The notes under the pieces were generated by a model. That model was not told where the DNA came from. It saw nothing but the letters and a program-made list of their open reading frames with translations, and searched no databases. A stretch of DNA of 64,000 nucleotides, from the NCBI GenBank assembly GCA_020137815.1, contig CM035355.1, positions 6,553,097 to 6,617,096 on the forward strand. The letters are read 5' to 3'. Made by a program: the position numbers and the translations under genes. Each line of letters begins with the position of its first letter. The first letter of the stretch is position 1. Below, piece by piece: positions 46,280 through 58,004 of the stretch. This DNA comes from Hormiphora californensis (Eukaryota > Ctenophora > Tentaculata > Cydippida > Pleurobrachiidae).

Positions 46280-47823
46280 CGAAACTCGGTCCTCTTCTGT
46301 GATTTGAAACTGACGTTTAAGATTCTGCCCGTGGCAAGCTCAAGGCCGTGTAAGAGCCGTACTGCCTCGTACGCACCATCATACTTGGCCATGTTAACAA
46401 AACCGTACCCACGGCACTTCTGAGAGTTAGTATCGACCATCGCACGAACAGATGTAATGGGTCCGAAGGGTGAAAAGAGCCGGTAAAGGGTTACATCGGA
46501 GTCACTCTCATCAAGGTTACAGACGTACAGACCCCAACCTGGAACAGGGGGTGTGAGATTTACGCACAATCACAGTGTGAGAATTAGACACACGATCACA
46601 GGGTGAAGATTACACACACGATCACAGTGTGAGAATTAGACACGATCATACCGGAATCAATGATCACACCGACGAAAAAAACATACTGAAGAACACACAC
46701 CGACAACCAAACCAACAAACAGACCGACAAGGAAACCTACCGTGAGTGGGATGGAAACAGTTATCGACCATGTCAGGAGAGGGGTTTGGCACGGGGCCAG
46801 AATCTGCAGGAAGCCGACCTCCAGCAACCACCATCGGACTGTACCTTGGACTGTGTAGTGGGTATGTTATAATGCGTGGGGTCGTAAGTACCAAACATTT
46901 GATTACCCTTAACAAACCTATCATCACTCTTTTTTTTAAATTCTAAATTCTCACATACCTGTTTCCCTGTGGTGTTCGGTTTCTAATGGTTCCATTTGGA
47001 GATCCCACGGGAGAACGAGGACCATTCGGACCAGCTGAAAGAGTACAAATTGGGGTTACAATTCTGAAGACTGCATGATTGTGTCATTGCATGAAACAAA
47101 ACATCTCGTCTTTTCTTCGATAAGTTTGGGCTACATGGGAGTAGTGGCCTCATGTGAGTGGGGCATTGTAAACAGATAACTTTGCTAAATGGTGGAGAAA
47201 TGATGTGTGACCACATGTGAGTTGAGTGAGAGAATGAGCATCACGCCTTACAATTTACACACTCTCATTGAATTGTTTACAAAAATTCATCGTCGGACCC
47301 CGATTTTGAGGTAAAGGATTTTTCCCGGTAAATCGGGGTCCGATTGTACTTTATTCGAAGTTACTTACATTTCAGTGCGAATTTGACCTGTATGGGGTTT
47401 CCCGGATCGAACACACAAGAGCCATTGATTGAGCTGAGTGCTCGCTCTGCTGATGGCCGGTCACCAAACTTCACCAACCCACATGTATCTGGCCTTCCTA
47501 GGTTGGGATAAATTGTGTGTTAGACCTAGCCAGAGTCAAAGAAACCATGTTGGTATGTTTGTGGTGTTAGCAGTGGCCGGTGCTGTTATCACTAAGTGTA
47601 GGGTCCCAAACAGGGGTTCACAACCATGACAACCACACTTATCAAATCAATGTTGGTTACATACCTGCATCTCGCAAGATCCTAACAGACAGGACCTCTC
47701 CAAATGGGCTAAAGAAGTCCATGAGCTGGTACTCGTTGAAGTTCAAGGGTAACTTTGACACATACAGATTTGTCTCTTCCCCCGTTCCCCCGTCTTCCAT
47801 TACGACCGGAATCTTGGCGTCTA
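46280..47823 (-). CDS. ELAV-like RNA-binding protein E3, multi-exon
   Basis: Coding exons: about 47665-47823 (TNLYVSKLPLNFNEYQLMDF, SVRILRDA), 47370-47500 (CGLVKFGDRPSAERALSSIN and VKFALK), short ones near 46970-47035 and 46739-46850, and the last exon 46280-46541 (GWGLYVCNLDESDSDVTLYR, RGYGFVNMAKY, NVSFKSQKR). This gives one RRM split by an intron and a C-terminal RRM close to the third RRM of E1 and E4. No first RRM or start codon was found upstream in 47.9-49.9 kb, so the gene may be partial, degraded or start with a distant exon. Confidence 0.65.
47291..47347. mobile_element. Short pogo/Tc1-like MITE remnant
   Basis: GTCGGACCCCGATTTTGAGG at the left faces AAATCGGGGTCCGATTGTA at the right. 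Same family as 63146-63317. It sits in an E3 intron and is internally deleted. Confidence 0.65.
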
Positions 47824-47949
47824 GATAGAGGTAAAGGTGATGGGTAACTGATATAGAACAAGGTGTTCAATGTTTGGAGAAAGGAGGATTGTGGAAGGGG
47901 ACTGTGTTTGGAGAAGAGTGGAAGGGGACTACCATGTAAAGACATATTT

Positions 47950-49542
47950 ATGAACGGTGAAAAGTAAAGGGGGGGGGGGGGTTGTCGAACGAGTCTGAGA
48001 CAGTTTCAAGTAAAACGCAGTGCCTTTTTAGAACTTGATTATTGTATAATGTATAGGTATAATATAGTGTGTAAAGATATGTGTATAGGTATACGCGGAG
48101 GGCACCATGAAGATCCAATCAATATGTTTTACAAATGCTCTCTCACTCAGTTCTTGACATAACCAGTCAAATAAAGGGAAATAGTTTACAGCCGAGCTAG
48201 CATGATAATATTGCTGTGTATATACACTCTTTAAGGGAAAAAAACGTTAAAGTAGGCCAAAACACACATTTGCTGCTGGGTCGAAAAACCAGGTGCAAAG
48301 ATAGCCTGAGTCAACTTCAATAACAAACACTCACTTCTTCAAAAAATAGGAAAAAATCGTGTGATAAAAATACATAAGGATCTTTAAGAGTTGCCCTCCT
48401 AATATATTGGATATTTTTTGTATATTTTTAATATTTTAATATTGGTATTCATAACATATCTTTTGACCCTGTCTTGGTCCACTTTGTAAAAGGTCTCTCA
48501 CTCAATCTCTATCTCAGTCACTAGCATTTTCTCTTTTTTCTCTGGCTCTCTCAGAGAGCCTCTCTGTCTCAAACTTCTCTAGATCTCACATTTCTCTAAC
48601 TCGGAAATGTCGCATGCAAATCATGTACTCAACTAAAAGGGAAGCAAATCAACAAAATTCCAACCTGTTTTCCAAAAAGGTGAACGGTAACTGCTGTGTT
48701 TGCCGAAAAAGCAACGCATAGATCAAGCAACTCATTCACATTTTCAACAGGATTGAATTTCTCATCTCATTCGAGTTAAAGGAACACAATATTTATATTG
48801 TATACTTGTATAATATGTGTAAAGTTATAGTATAGTGGTATAAGTCTATAATATGTATGTATGTGTGGTATAGCAAAATAAAATAAGAAAACTATTTAGG
48901 ACCAAGAAAACCATATGATAACTATTACTATTTCTTATTATGTGTATGATAATATGTGTATTTTTATGTCAAATCCAGCGAAAAGGGCAAGAAGCCCAAT
49001 TTCAATCGGAAGATCTAACACCTCGGGATCGGAAATCCCTCAATCACAGCTCAGAGAAATGTCCCAGCCCCAATTACTGCTCCCGTCCACGCCAAGAAAT
49101 ATGGATATAATGAAGTTTCTGACGTGGATAACAGTGGCATATATTCTGGCTGTGGACACGAACCCTCGCAACGTCTAAAAGAGACGACAAAATACAATTT
49201 AAAATTAAAAATGCTAAAAAAGTAAAAAGGTGTTAAGTCGAACAAATTAGATCACCGGGATGGCCTCTGAGGTGCAAAATATAACAAATCTTATTTTCCG
49301 AGAACAAAACATCATTTTTTCTTCTTCAAAAAAACTTGCCAAATAGAAACTGTGGAAACTGCAAAATAGTTACACACACACACATACAAGGGGAAACATT
49401 GGAAAGAAAACAACAGGTAAACCTTGAAATTTCTAATACAAATTTTAAATTCATGCAGTAGAGAACTCTAATAGGATGAATTTTCAGGAAGATCGAAATC
49501 TCAATTGAGAGAAAAAATGATTTCAGTTATCAAACTCTCTCT

Positions 49543-49601
<59 letters not shown>

Positions 49602-49970
49602 TCTAGCTCTCGCTCTCTCTATCTCTGTCTCTGTCTCTGTCTCTTTTTCTCACTCTCTCTTTCTCTGTCTCTTCTCTGTCTTGAAACACTGTAAACATAA
49701 CAACACTGCGTCTCCTTGCAATCGTCGAAAACCAAAACTAGAAATCAAACAAAAGGCACCTGCACAAACGACACATTACACACTCTCATACACACATGTG
49801 ACACACTCTCACATACACAAAATGGTGTGTATGTGAAGGTAGCAATGTGGATTATAAAAAACCTCGTAAAAAAACTACAAAACCCTCTTTCACTCTCACT
49901 TTCTCTCACACCGGGTCACACTAAACAGCTAACTCCATTATTCAACTCCAGATATCTAATATATCGCCAC
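47950..49970. other. Gene-poor interval with CT microsatellite
   Basis: About 2 kb with no supported exon. It contains AT-rich tracts (48000-48470 and 48780-48960), and at 49541-49680 a (CT)n microsatellite with short variants. Frames within it show no known domain. Confidence 0.6.
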
Positions 49971-49971
49971 A

Positions 49972-51020
49972 CTACTGGCGAGTTTTCATAGAGCTCTTCT
50001 TAAATTCAACTTGAATCACATTTCCGTGAACGGTAGCTCCGTTCAGTGCCTTGATCGCTAGTGCAGCCTCTTCATATTGTGGCATGTTGATGAAAGCGAT
50101 CCCCTTGCAGGTTCCATCGGTGTGCTCCATACACTTGATGCTGCTGATCGCACCGAATGGGGCCACCAACTTGTACAAACCGTGCTCATTCATATTAGGA
50201 GACAGATTGCACAAGTACAGACACCATCCTTGGAGCGGTGAGTAGGCAGACCGGGCTATTTCTTGTAGCTGCGGGGGGATGTTGTTTTGGACGGCAGCAA
50301 ATTGACCCGCCAGCGGGTGGTCCCGAGAGAATATCAGGGTACGGTGGGCACCAGAGGGATGGCTAGCGAGCAAGGGAAGGTAACTCTGGGGTAGCTGTGG
50401 GTAACTTCCATTCTCCCGAGCTGGAGAGTAAACGTGAGCCGGTGCTGTTTCCGTCTTTTTGTACTTGTCCGAGGGTTTATCAGCCATCTTTACAACCAAA
50501 GGAAGGCTCCCACCAGCGGGGACCTTCCCGTTTAGACCCTCGATTGCTTTCACTGCTTCCTCGTTGGTGTCGAAACCTACAAAATGCAATACCTCGACTC
50601 TGGTTGTGGGCATCCAAGAGGAGTTTGTAGGAGATAATCCGACCGTAATCCTGACACATCTTGGTAATATCCCCCTCCGACATGTTGGTTGGGAAGTTAG
50701 CTATGTAAATGTTGGTATTCTTGATCTTCTCAGAGGGTGGCCTGGCGTAGTTGACCCGCATAACTTTGTCACCGAGCGGTAGACCGTCAAACTCTTGCAC
50801 AGCTCGATCAGCAGGTTCCTGTGTCACAATACTTAGCAAACGCATAACCCATGCTTCTCTGAGTCATCTTGTCCCTAATAATCCGCACGTACTCAACGGA
50901 ACCGAGCGAGGAGAATAAATCTTTCAGATATTGTTCATCAATGTCGGGTGGCAGATAATTTAAGATTAAATTTTTCCGTTGTTCCGGTGTCAGATCGGGG
51001 TGGTCGAGGAGATTAGTCAT
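49972..51020 (-). CDS. ELAV-like RNA-binding protein E4 (three RRMs)
   Basis: Start at 51020 (MTNLLDHPDLTPEQ). RRM1: NLILNYLPPDIDEQYLKDLF with SMGYAFAKY; RRM2: TNIYIANFPTNMSEGDITKM with RGIAF; linker; RRM3: WCLYLCNLSPNMNEHGLYKL with KGIAFINM, ending in VIQVEFKKSSMKTR. Of the four, this has the most canonical ELAV N-terminus (NLIxNYLP). Two single-base shifts interrupt it: near 50829 (KY to VTQEPADRAVQEFDG) and in an A run at 50581-50584 (RGIAF to VGFDTNEEAV). Removing one base at each gives a continuous frame, so sequence error is likely. No introns in the CDS. Confidence 0.85.
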
Positions 51021-51239
51021 CCTGGGGAAATTGATTACTGTGAGAGATTCTAACATTTGTGATTCTTAGATATTATGTATTGGAGGGCGTTGGGACAGTA
51101 AGTAGTTCAACAGAAAACTTCATTGGCAAATGGACAGACTCAAATCCCAAGTATTTTCTAGGTGTTTGGATTTTCGGGTAATTATTGCTAACCCCTCCAT
51201 ATGGGGAACAGGGAAGTAATTCCAATTGGGGTTGAAAAG

Positions 51240-52880
51240 GGGGATTTTAAGGTGACCTGGGCGCCGCCCAGTGGGCGGTGAGCACTGTCGGTCGCGTTGA
51301 AAAGTGTAAACGCAAACTCTTTTTCTCAAACGCGGATTTTAACGTTTTTAGTTTTTTAAAGTCCGTTTCAAGCGACTTGACCCGTAATTCTTGGAATTTG
51401 GCGCATTGCGCGTGTATTTACAAAGGGGAAATCCTGAATTTCCAGGAATCTCAGGTCAAGTCGCTTGAAACGCACTTTAAAATTTGGAAGCAACATAAAC
51501 GAGCGCGGCGCGGCGGATGAGTTTGTGCGGCGCGCGTTAAAAGCAGCGTATACTTTTTTATCGCGCGTTACAACAACTTTTAAACACATTCGAAGTTATA
51601 TTTTTACACGCGAACGTTAAAATCAGAAATCTGGGCCAGCGTTAAAATCTGGGTGTTTTGGGAGTGCTGACAAACGGTTTTTAGGGTTAGGGCTAAAGTA
51701 GGGTTAGGGTTAGGGTTGGGGTTTGGGTTGGGGTTAGGCCTTGACATTCCCTAAAGTCCATTTTTTTTCAACTGTTCACCCCCCAAAGTCGTGCGCGGAA
51801 TTGTTTTGCGCGTTTATCACATGTTAAAGTCCATTTTTTTTCAACTGTTCACCCCCCAAAGTCGTGCGCGGAATTGTTTTGCGCGTTTATCATATGTTAA
51901 CGTGTAGCGCGCGCAGCGTAAATTAAAATATCGCACGCGCACGAGTTGAGGGGTGAACAGTTGAATAAAAATGGACTTTAACGTGTAGCGCACGCAGCGT
52001 AAATTTAAATATCGCACGCGCACGAGTTGAGGGGTGAACAGTTGTATTGAATAAAAATGGTTGAAAAGCGCTGCCTTATCCCGCGCTGCGCGTGGCGCAG
52101 AACAGGGGGCCAGCAACGTTTGCCAATAAAAATGGACTTTAAAGTCCATTTTTATTCAACTGTTCACCCCTCAACTCGTGCGCGTGCGATATTTTAATTT
52201 ACGCTGCGCGCGCTACACGTTAACATGTGATAAACGCGCAAAACAATTCCGCGCACGACTTTGGGGGGTGAACAGTTGAAAAAAAATGGACATTACCAGA
52301 TAAACTTTGAGTCAGCCAAAACGGTTGAGTGGTTTGGCGGTTAGAGCCATTTTAGTGAATCAACTTTTTTGGCAGCGCGCACCTGTAAACAGGCCTCCAA
52401 ACACCCAGATCGTAACGGCGCCCAGAAATCTGGGTGACCAAGGCTTTGAAAAGCGCTGCCTTATCCCTATCGGGGGCCAGCGGCGTTTGCCAAGACCAAG
52501 TGCAAGGCCAGCGTTTGAAAAGCGCTGCCTTATCGCCGATTTTAACGCTGGCCCCCGATAATATCGGGGGCCAGCGTTCAAATCTGGGTGTTTCGTGAGT
52601 GCTGACAAACGGTTTTTTAGGGTTAGGGCTAAAGTAGGGTTAGGGTTAGGGTTGAAGTTTGGGTTGTGGTTAGGCCTTGACATTTCCTACCAGATAAACT
52701 TTGAATTAGCCAAAACGGTTGAGTGGTTTGGCGGTTAGAGCCATTTTAGTGAATCAACTTTTTTGACAGTGTGCACCTGTAAACAGGCCACCAAACACCC
52801 AGATCGTAACGGAGCCCGATGACCAATCGTGGTGTGCGTTTATTATCTGAGACCCCGGTGTCGGCTTGTTGTTTCCAGAA
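51240..52880. repeat. Complex noncoding repeat block with telomere-like tracts
   Basis: Contains an inverted repeat at about 51360-51480 (AAGCGACTTGACC on both arms), several direct and inverted copies of CAACTGTTCACCCC with GTCGTGCGCGGAATTG (51770-52290), a block that repeats at 51627-51752 and 52566-52685, and a second block repeated at 52286-52430 and 52682-52810. Each copy of the first block includes two or three TTAGGG units. A minus-strand frame at 52830-53054 (RRRSFLYDYECHGGYTH) could be a stray exon but has no partner. Confidence 0.75.
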
Positions 52881-53352
52881 ATCTGGGTACTGCTCATCGA
52901 TTTTTGCGGTCGAGACGTGCAAGGCAGGGGTGAGAGCCGAGTAGAGGGGCTGTGTGAGCGGTGGAAGTGGTGAGGGAGGCTGATGGGTGTAGCCGCCATG
53001 ACATTCGTAGTCGTACAGGAAACTTCTTCTTCTTGGAGGCCGTACAGGGGACAATGGGGACTAAGATTTTGACCAAACTAAGCTCAAACACTGAATTTTG
53101 GCCTAAAACCTAATAAAGCTTCCTCGGGCCCGGCTGTCGCTCCGCCCGAAGTATGGAAATGGAATTTGCACCGGAAAAATCGAACAAATTTTGCTCGCAA
53201 AAAGGTCATCATGAAAACCCTTAGTCGCCCCCCCCCCCCCCTAAAAATCATTCCATCACCCCTAGGGTTAGGGGTGCCCGTTAGGCGATATTAGGGTCTG
53301 GTTACTGGAAGTAGATAATATTGAGGTACAAACTACATGTAGTTTGTACCTC

Positions 53353-54259
53353 AAATAGCACTTTGGTCAAGTTTTTGGCACACCCAGAAGAAGCAGTCTT
53401 TCTTTTAATGGTATTGTGGAACTCAAACAGATGACAGGAAAAGTAGATAAAGGAGAGAGAGAAAGTTTTTCCATCGTGCGTTTGTTCTGTCTAATACAAG
53501 TCCAACGTGTATACATACGTGTATATCCTGTTTTCAATCTTATTTAAGTAGCCAGTACGTAAGACTACTTGGGCGTGTTAATCAGTATACATTATTAAAC
53601 TAGGATAGTTCATCATACTCTCATAAGCATAATTATAGCGATCGGTCCTCGCCACTTTAAACTTTATCTTGACAAACGTTATTTAGAAATCTACTACAAA
53701 TGATTTGAATTGGTTTTTAATTACTTCTTTTCTAATGGAATTTTCTTTTTAATCTTTAACTTGGCACCCTATTCCTTTATTAACTGATCCGTGACTGACC
53801 AACGCATTACATCTCTCGTGATAAAATATTATCCACATACAATAAATGCTCTATGCTCATCGTTCTCTCTCTGCCCTTACCTCTAGATAACCCGTCTGGC
53901 ATTTGAATACCATTAACAACGAGCGTTATACTTTTTTTTCTTGCTCACCAAAGTAAAACATAATATTATCTCTTAAAAAATAATATAATATATTCTCTCT
54001 TAAATAAGTTAAATCTTTTATCATGACTCGCTTAACCCAGGGCAGATGGTTACACACTAAGACTCTTAGTGCTATTGGTAAGAGAGAGATAGAGGGAGAG
54101 AATTTTAAAGTATAAATAGCTGGTGCACAGTCCAACCACATCATTCGTTGTTATGTTCTAACCCTCCTTTTCGGAGGGCACGGAAAGGTGGTCGAGCAAG
54201 GCAAATCATTCGTATACTTTTTGTCTATGTTTTTTTCTGCTCTCGGGAGCAAATAAAAT
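53353..54259. repeat. 0.9-kb tandem repeat, copy 1
   Basis: Starts AAATAGCACTTTGGTCAAGT and ends with GCTCTCGGGAGCAAATAAAAT. It is repeated at once by copy 2 with an offset of 907 bases and a few small indels. It carries a hairpin motif, GTTCTAACCCTCC...GGTCGAGCAAGGC, near its 3' end. No coding sequence seen. Confidence 0.9.
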
Positions 54260-55131
54260 AAATAGCACTTTGGTCAAGTTTTTGGCACACCCAGAAGAAG
54301 CAGTCTTTCTTTTAATGGTATTGTGGAACTCAAACAGATGACAGGAAAAGTAGATAAAGGAGAGAGAGAAAGTTTTTCCATCGTGCGTTTGTTCTGTCTA
54401 ATACAAGTCCAACGTGTATACATACGTGTATATCCTGTTTTCAATCTTATTTAAGTAGCCAGTACGTAAGACTACTTGGGCGTGTTAATCAGTATACATT
54501 ATTAAACTAGGATAGTTCATCATACTCTCATAAGCATAATTATAGCGATCGGTCCTCGCCACTTTAAACTTTATCTTGACAAACGTTATTTAGAAATCTA
54601 CTACAAATGATTTGAATTGGTTTTTAATTACTTCTTTTCTAATGGAATTTTCTTTTTAATCTTTAACTTGGCACCCTATTCCTTTATTAACTGATCCGTG
54701 ACTGACCAACGCATTACATCTCTCTTGATAAAATATTATCCACATATGTACAATCAATGCTCTATGCCCATCGTTCTCTCTCTGGATAACCCGTCTGGTA
54801 TTTGAATACCATTAAAAACGGACGTTATATTTTTTTTCTTGCTTACCAAAGTAAAACATAATATTCTCTCTTAAATAAATTTAAATCTTTCATCATGACT
54901 CGCTTAACCCAGGGCAGTTGGTTACACACTAAGACTCTTAGTGCTATTGGTAAGAGAGAGATAGAGGGAGAGAATTTTAAAGTATAAATAGCTGGTGCAC
55001 AGTCCAACCACATCATTCGTTGTTATGTTCTAACCCTCCTTTTCGGAGGGCACGGAAAGGTGGTCGAGCAAGGCAAATCATTCGTATACTTTTTGTCTAT
55101 GTTTTTTTCTGCTCTCGGGAGCAAATAAAAT
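54260..55131. repeat. 0.9-kb tandem repeat, copy 2
   Basis: About 872 bases, the second copy of 53353-54259, shortened by deletions around 54785 and 54860. Its end lies 100 bases before the lectin-GPCR start, so its 3' part may act as that gene's promoter region. Immediately before it ends comes GCAAATAAAAT, which resembles a polyadenylation signal. Confidence 0.88.
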
Positions 55132-55230
55132 ATTGTGATATAAAACGTCAACGCAACCGTCCCTCCCCTTTTTCATAAGCAATTGTGCCATAACACTGAA
55201 TACTCCATAGCAGCTAATATATGTTTAAGA

Positions 55231-55884
55231 ATGGCCAACACCATTACTCTCGGATTAATTTTAATCCTCATGGTTATAAACCCAACCGGATGCGTAAATC
55301 AGTCCCAAGTCCCTTTCGCCGATGCCGAACTTTCGTCCACATTATTTCCTGCCCAACCAGCAAACAAAGCCATTGATGGAAATCTTGGAACCTACACCCA
55401 CTCCGAATGCAACACCCAAGGGCAAGAGATTTGGCTGAAATTGTGGCTGAGATGGCCAACTTGGATTGATCACGTTATTATTTACCCAATGCACACTGGG
55501 CCTGGGTTGGAAGCGTATCATTACCGGTTTCAAGGAGCCCAGATTTACGTCGAAGATATGATCAGTGGTCTGGAGATTCTATGTGGTACTCTAGCGCTGG
55601 ATAATGTGAAGACATCTCACACAATAAAGTGTGGATCAGTACGTCTTGTGGAAGTTGTTGTGATCAGGCTTCAAAAGAGCACAGATGCGTGTATTACGCT
55701 GTACGAGATAGAGGCATTTGGGGATTACATCAAAGGTAAGAATTGGAACTAGAACATACATCAGACTGACACGCTTCATGTACATACAGACTGACACACT
55801 TCATGTACATACATTAGTACAATCCCTCCCCAATTGAAACTTTATCTTAACATAGAAATCTCACCCATTGCTGCACATGACTCT

Positions 55885-55917
<33 letters not shown>

Positions 55918-57180
55918 TAGTTGGCTGTTGATAGCCATTGATTGTCACTATATGATTGTTACCGCAAAACTACTCAGATCACCATTCTGGATCTGATTTC
56001 ACGAAAAATAACCCGTGAAAACTACGGATGTCGATTCTGCACTGCAGTATGCCACGCATAGCTATTTTTAGCATCTCCATTCTCCACCAATTTTTCTTGC
56101 TCCCAGATTTATTTTACTTGTCATCAAAAAGTTTTCAAATCTAGTCAATTATTAGTTTTCAATATACTTTTCTTCATAATGTACAGAGTCTGGAGTCAAC
56201 GTGATGAATGAAACGGAGATAAATGTACCGCCAGCACTATCTATACCCATGGGGGTTTACAACTTTATCATTTCCTTTTTTGGGATCACTGGTAACGGCC
56301 TCGTCCTCTATTCTTCTCTCCGATACGATGCCATTCAACTTGATGTGGTGTCGCTGGAGTTGGTTAGAAACCTCGCATTGGCTGACATGTTGTATACCAT
56401 CTGCGTTCCCCTTCCTTACTTCATTACACTATCTGTCCGTCGGTGGATTCTTGGACCTGTTTACTGTTTCATTCAGGGTGGGGTCAGTAATATTCCCGCT
56501 TCCGTAAACGCCATGCCCGTGCTCGCTATATCGGCATACCGACTGAAGCTAATCATTTCCCCTTTCCACCACATCTCCCTAATGGTATGCAGAGTGTTCA
56601 TTGCTCTAATCTGGTTGTTATCTTTCTCTTCCATTGTCCTTATCATGTCCTACCAACTTGGAGCAGTGTTCAGCAGCTATATGGCGGCATGCCTGAGTGA
56701 GATTTATGATCATGATGAGGCCAGAGGACTTTTGATGATCATAATTGGTTTCATAGTTTTCATTCCCCTTGTTGGGATTTTCGGTATTAATTTGGTTCTC
56801 TTGGGAGTAGCGATACGGAAAAACAACAGTGGGATTAACTACAAAGCCTTGTTTGTTATCCTGTCTCTGTCAGGATTGTTCATTGGGTTCCATATCTTGT
56901 GTTTACTTTCCTAAAAATGAAATCTCCTGATGTTTCCCCGATTTTCGAATTGATTGTCTTTAATATTCTAAGTCTCAATACATTCGGAAACCCCTTCCTT
57001 TACACGCTTACCAACCGACGCTTTGGAAGATATATCCGGAGCTTGCTCTGTGGCATGTTCAAATCTAGGAGAGGAAAGCAGAAAATTGATCATCGTACCG
57101 GTAATCGAGAAGAAAACCTTCCTGCAAAGAGTCGAGGCAGTGCAGCTAGCAATGCTGTCATGCAGTCGTCGAGTGTTTAA
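55231..57180 (+). CDS. F5/8C (discoidin/fucolectin-type) domain fused to a rhodopsin-like GPCR
   Basis: Exon 1 (55231-55735) has a signal peptide (MANTITLGLILILMVINP) and an F5/8C/fucolectin-like domain: PANKAIDGNLGTYTHSEC, IWLKLWLRWPTWIDHVIIY, and TLYEIEAFG at its end. Exon 2 starts at 56187 in the same phase. It encodes seven hydrophobic segments, with GITGNGLVLYSS in TM1, LALADMLYTICVPLPYF in TM2, a TM3 cysteine (GPVYCFIQ) and a matching loop cysteine (MAACLSE). DRY is replaced by YRL (ISAYRLKLIISPF), and TM7 keeps NPFLY. A frame shift between about 56890 and 56912 separates TM6 from TM7; TM7 continues in the next frame to 57180. The domain pairing suggests a receptor whose ectodomain binds sugar or lipid; ligand unknown. 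Confidence 0.82.
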
Positions 57181-57768
57181 ACTGTTTGTTGGATGAATTA
57201 CTGAAAGTTTGAGGCTGATAGTCCGAAGCGAAAGATATAAACATTATTTAATCATGAAAACATTATTTAATCATGATAGTACAGCTAATATAACTTCAAA
57301 ACAAGAGAGATTGGAGTGGCCAAAAGTTTATGAGACGCATTAGAATGAGAAGGATAGTGATATACCGGCGAACTCGATTCTCCTAAATGGCAAAACGTAG
57401 CCCCGGAAACATTTTCAGTTTTCTGCACATCATGAACAATTACTATTGATCGATTTGTATTATTCTCTGATAGATTTCCATTTTCTCTAAAAAAGTAGAA
57501 GTTTATATTTGACCGGCGGATTCTGGCTCTGTGTGTTGTTTGTACCGCGTGGCAACTTCAATCTTCATTGTTATGGAAGCATGCTGATTGCTGCATCTGT
57601 CCGAAAAATACCACAAATGTCTTGATCTGGGAGTAGCAGTAGCAATACTACTGGTAGCGATGTAATGATATGCAGTTTTATATCAGATGGACAAGTGTAG
57701 ATAAGAATTAGTTTAGAAAAGAATTTTCAAATGTTCAGCTGTTTACAAAAATTGTCTTTCACTACCAC
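57181..57768. other. Intergenic, no gene seen
   Basis: Three-prime flank of the receptor gene. AT-rich with a short repeat (TTATTTAATCATGA twice near 57246-57278). No coding or RNA signal recognised. Confidence 0.5.
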
Positions 57769-57900
57769 GTGACACGGCAAACGTTTCCATCGAGCGATGT
57801 ATCGTGACACATTTTCTCACTATTGTCTTCTTCGTATTCAAAATCTGAGTGGAAGGTTCAATAGGTTAACGTGGGGACAGGGGAACTGGTACACAATGAA

Positions 57901-57970
57901 CTATCTGGCGGTGCCAGACCCCGATCTGATTCTCAAAGTGTGCTCAGATGTGGTCCGCGGCGCCAGACAG
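57901..57970. mobile_element. 70-bp MITE (CTGTCTGGCG family)
   Basis: Ends CTATCTGGCG and CGCCAGACAG with the family interior (CCGATCTGATTCTCAAAGTG). Flanking octamers ACAATGAA and AATATGAG are only partly alike, so the insertion is older than 21930-21997. Confidence 0.75.
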
Positions 57971-58004
57971 AATATGAGTCCTAGTGCACATAAGATCCCA
58001 TGGT

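Noticed and set aside
48915-49178. Open frame with SNPAKRARSPISIGRSN
   Set aside because: Isolated, in an AT-rich gene-poor interval, without domain or splice partner.
50581-50845. Programmed ribosomal frameshifting in ELAV-like E4
   Set aside because: No slippery heptamer with downstream structure was evident, and similar shifts occur in unrelated genes, so sequence error is simpler.
52746-53054. Minus-strand frame RRRSFLYDYECHGGYTH as a first exon of E4
   Set aside because: Composition is plausible, but it lies in the repeat block and no splice path to E4 was found.
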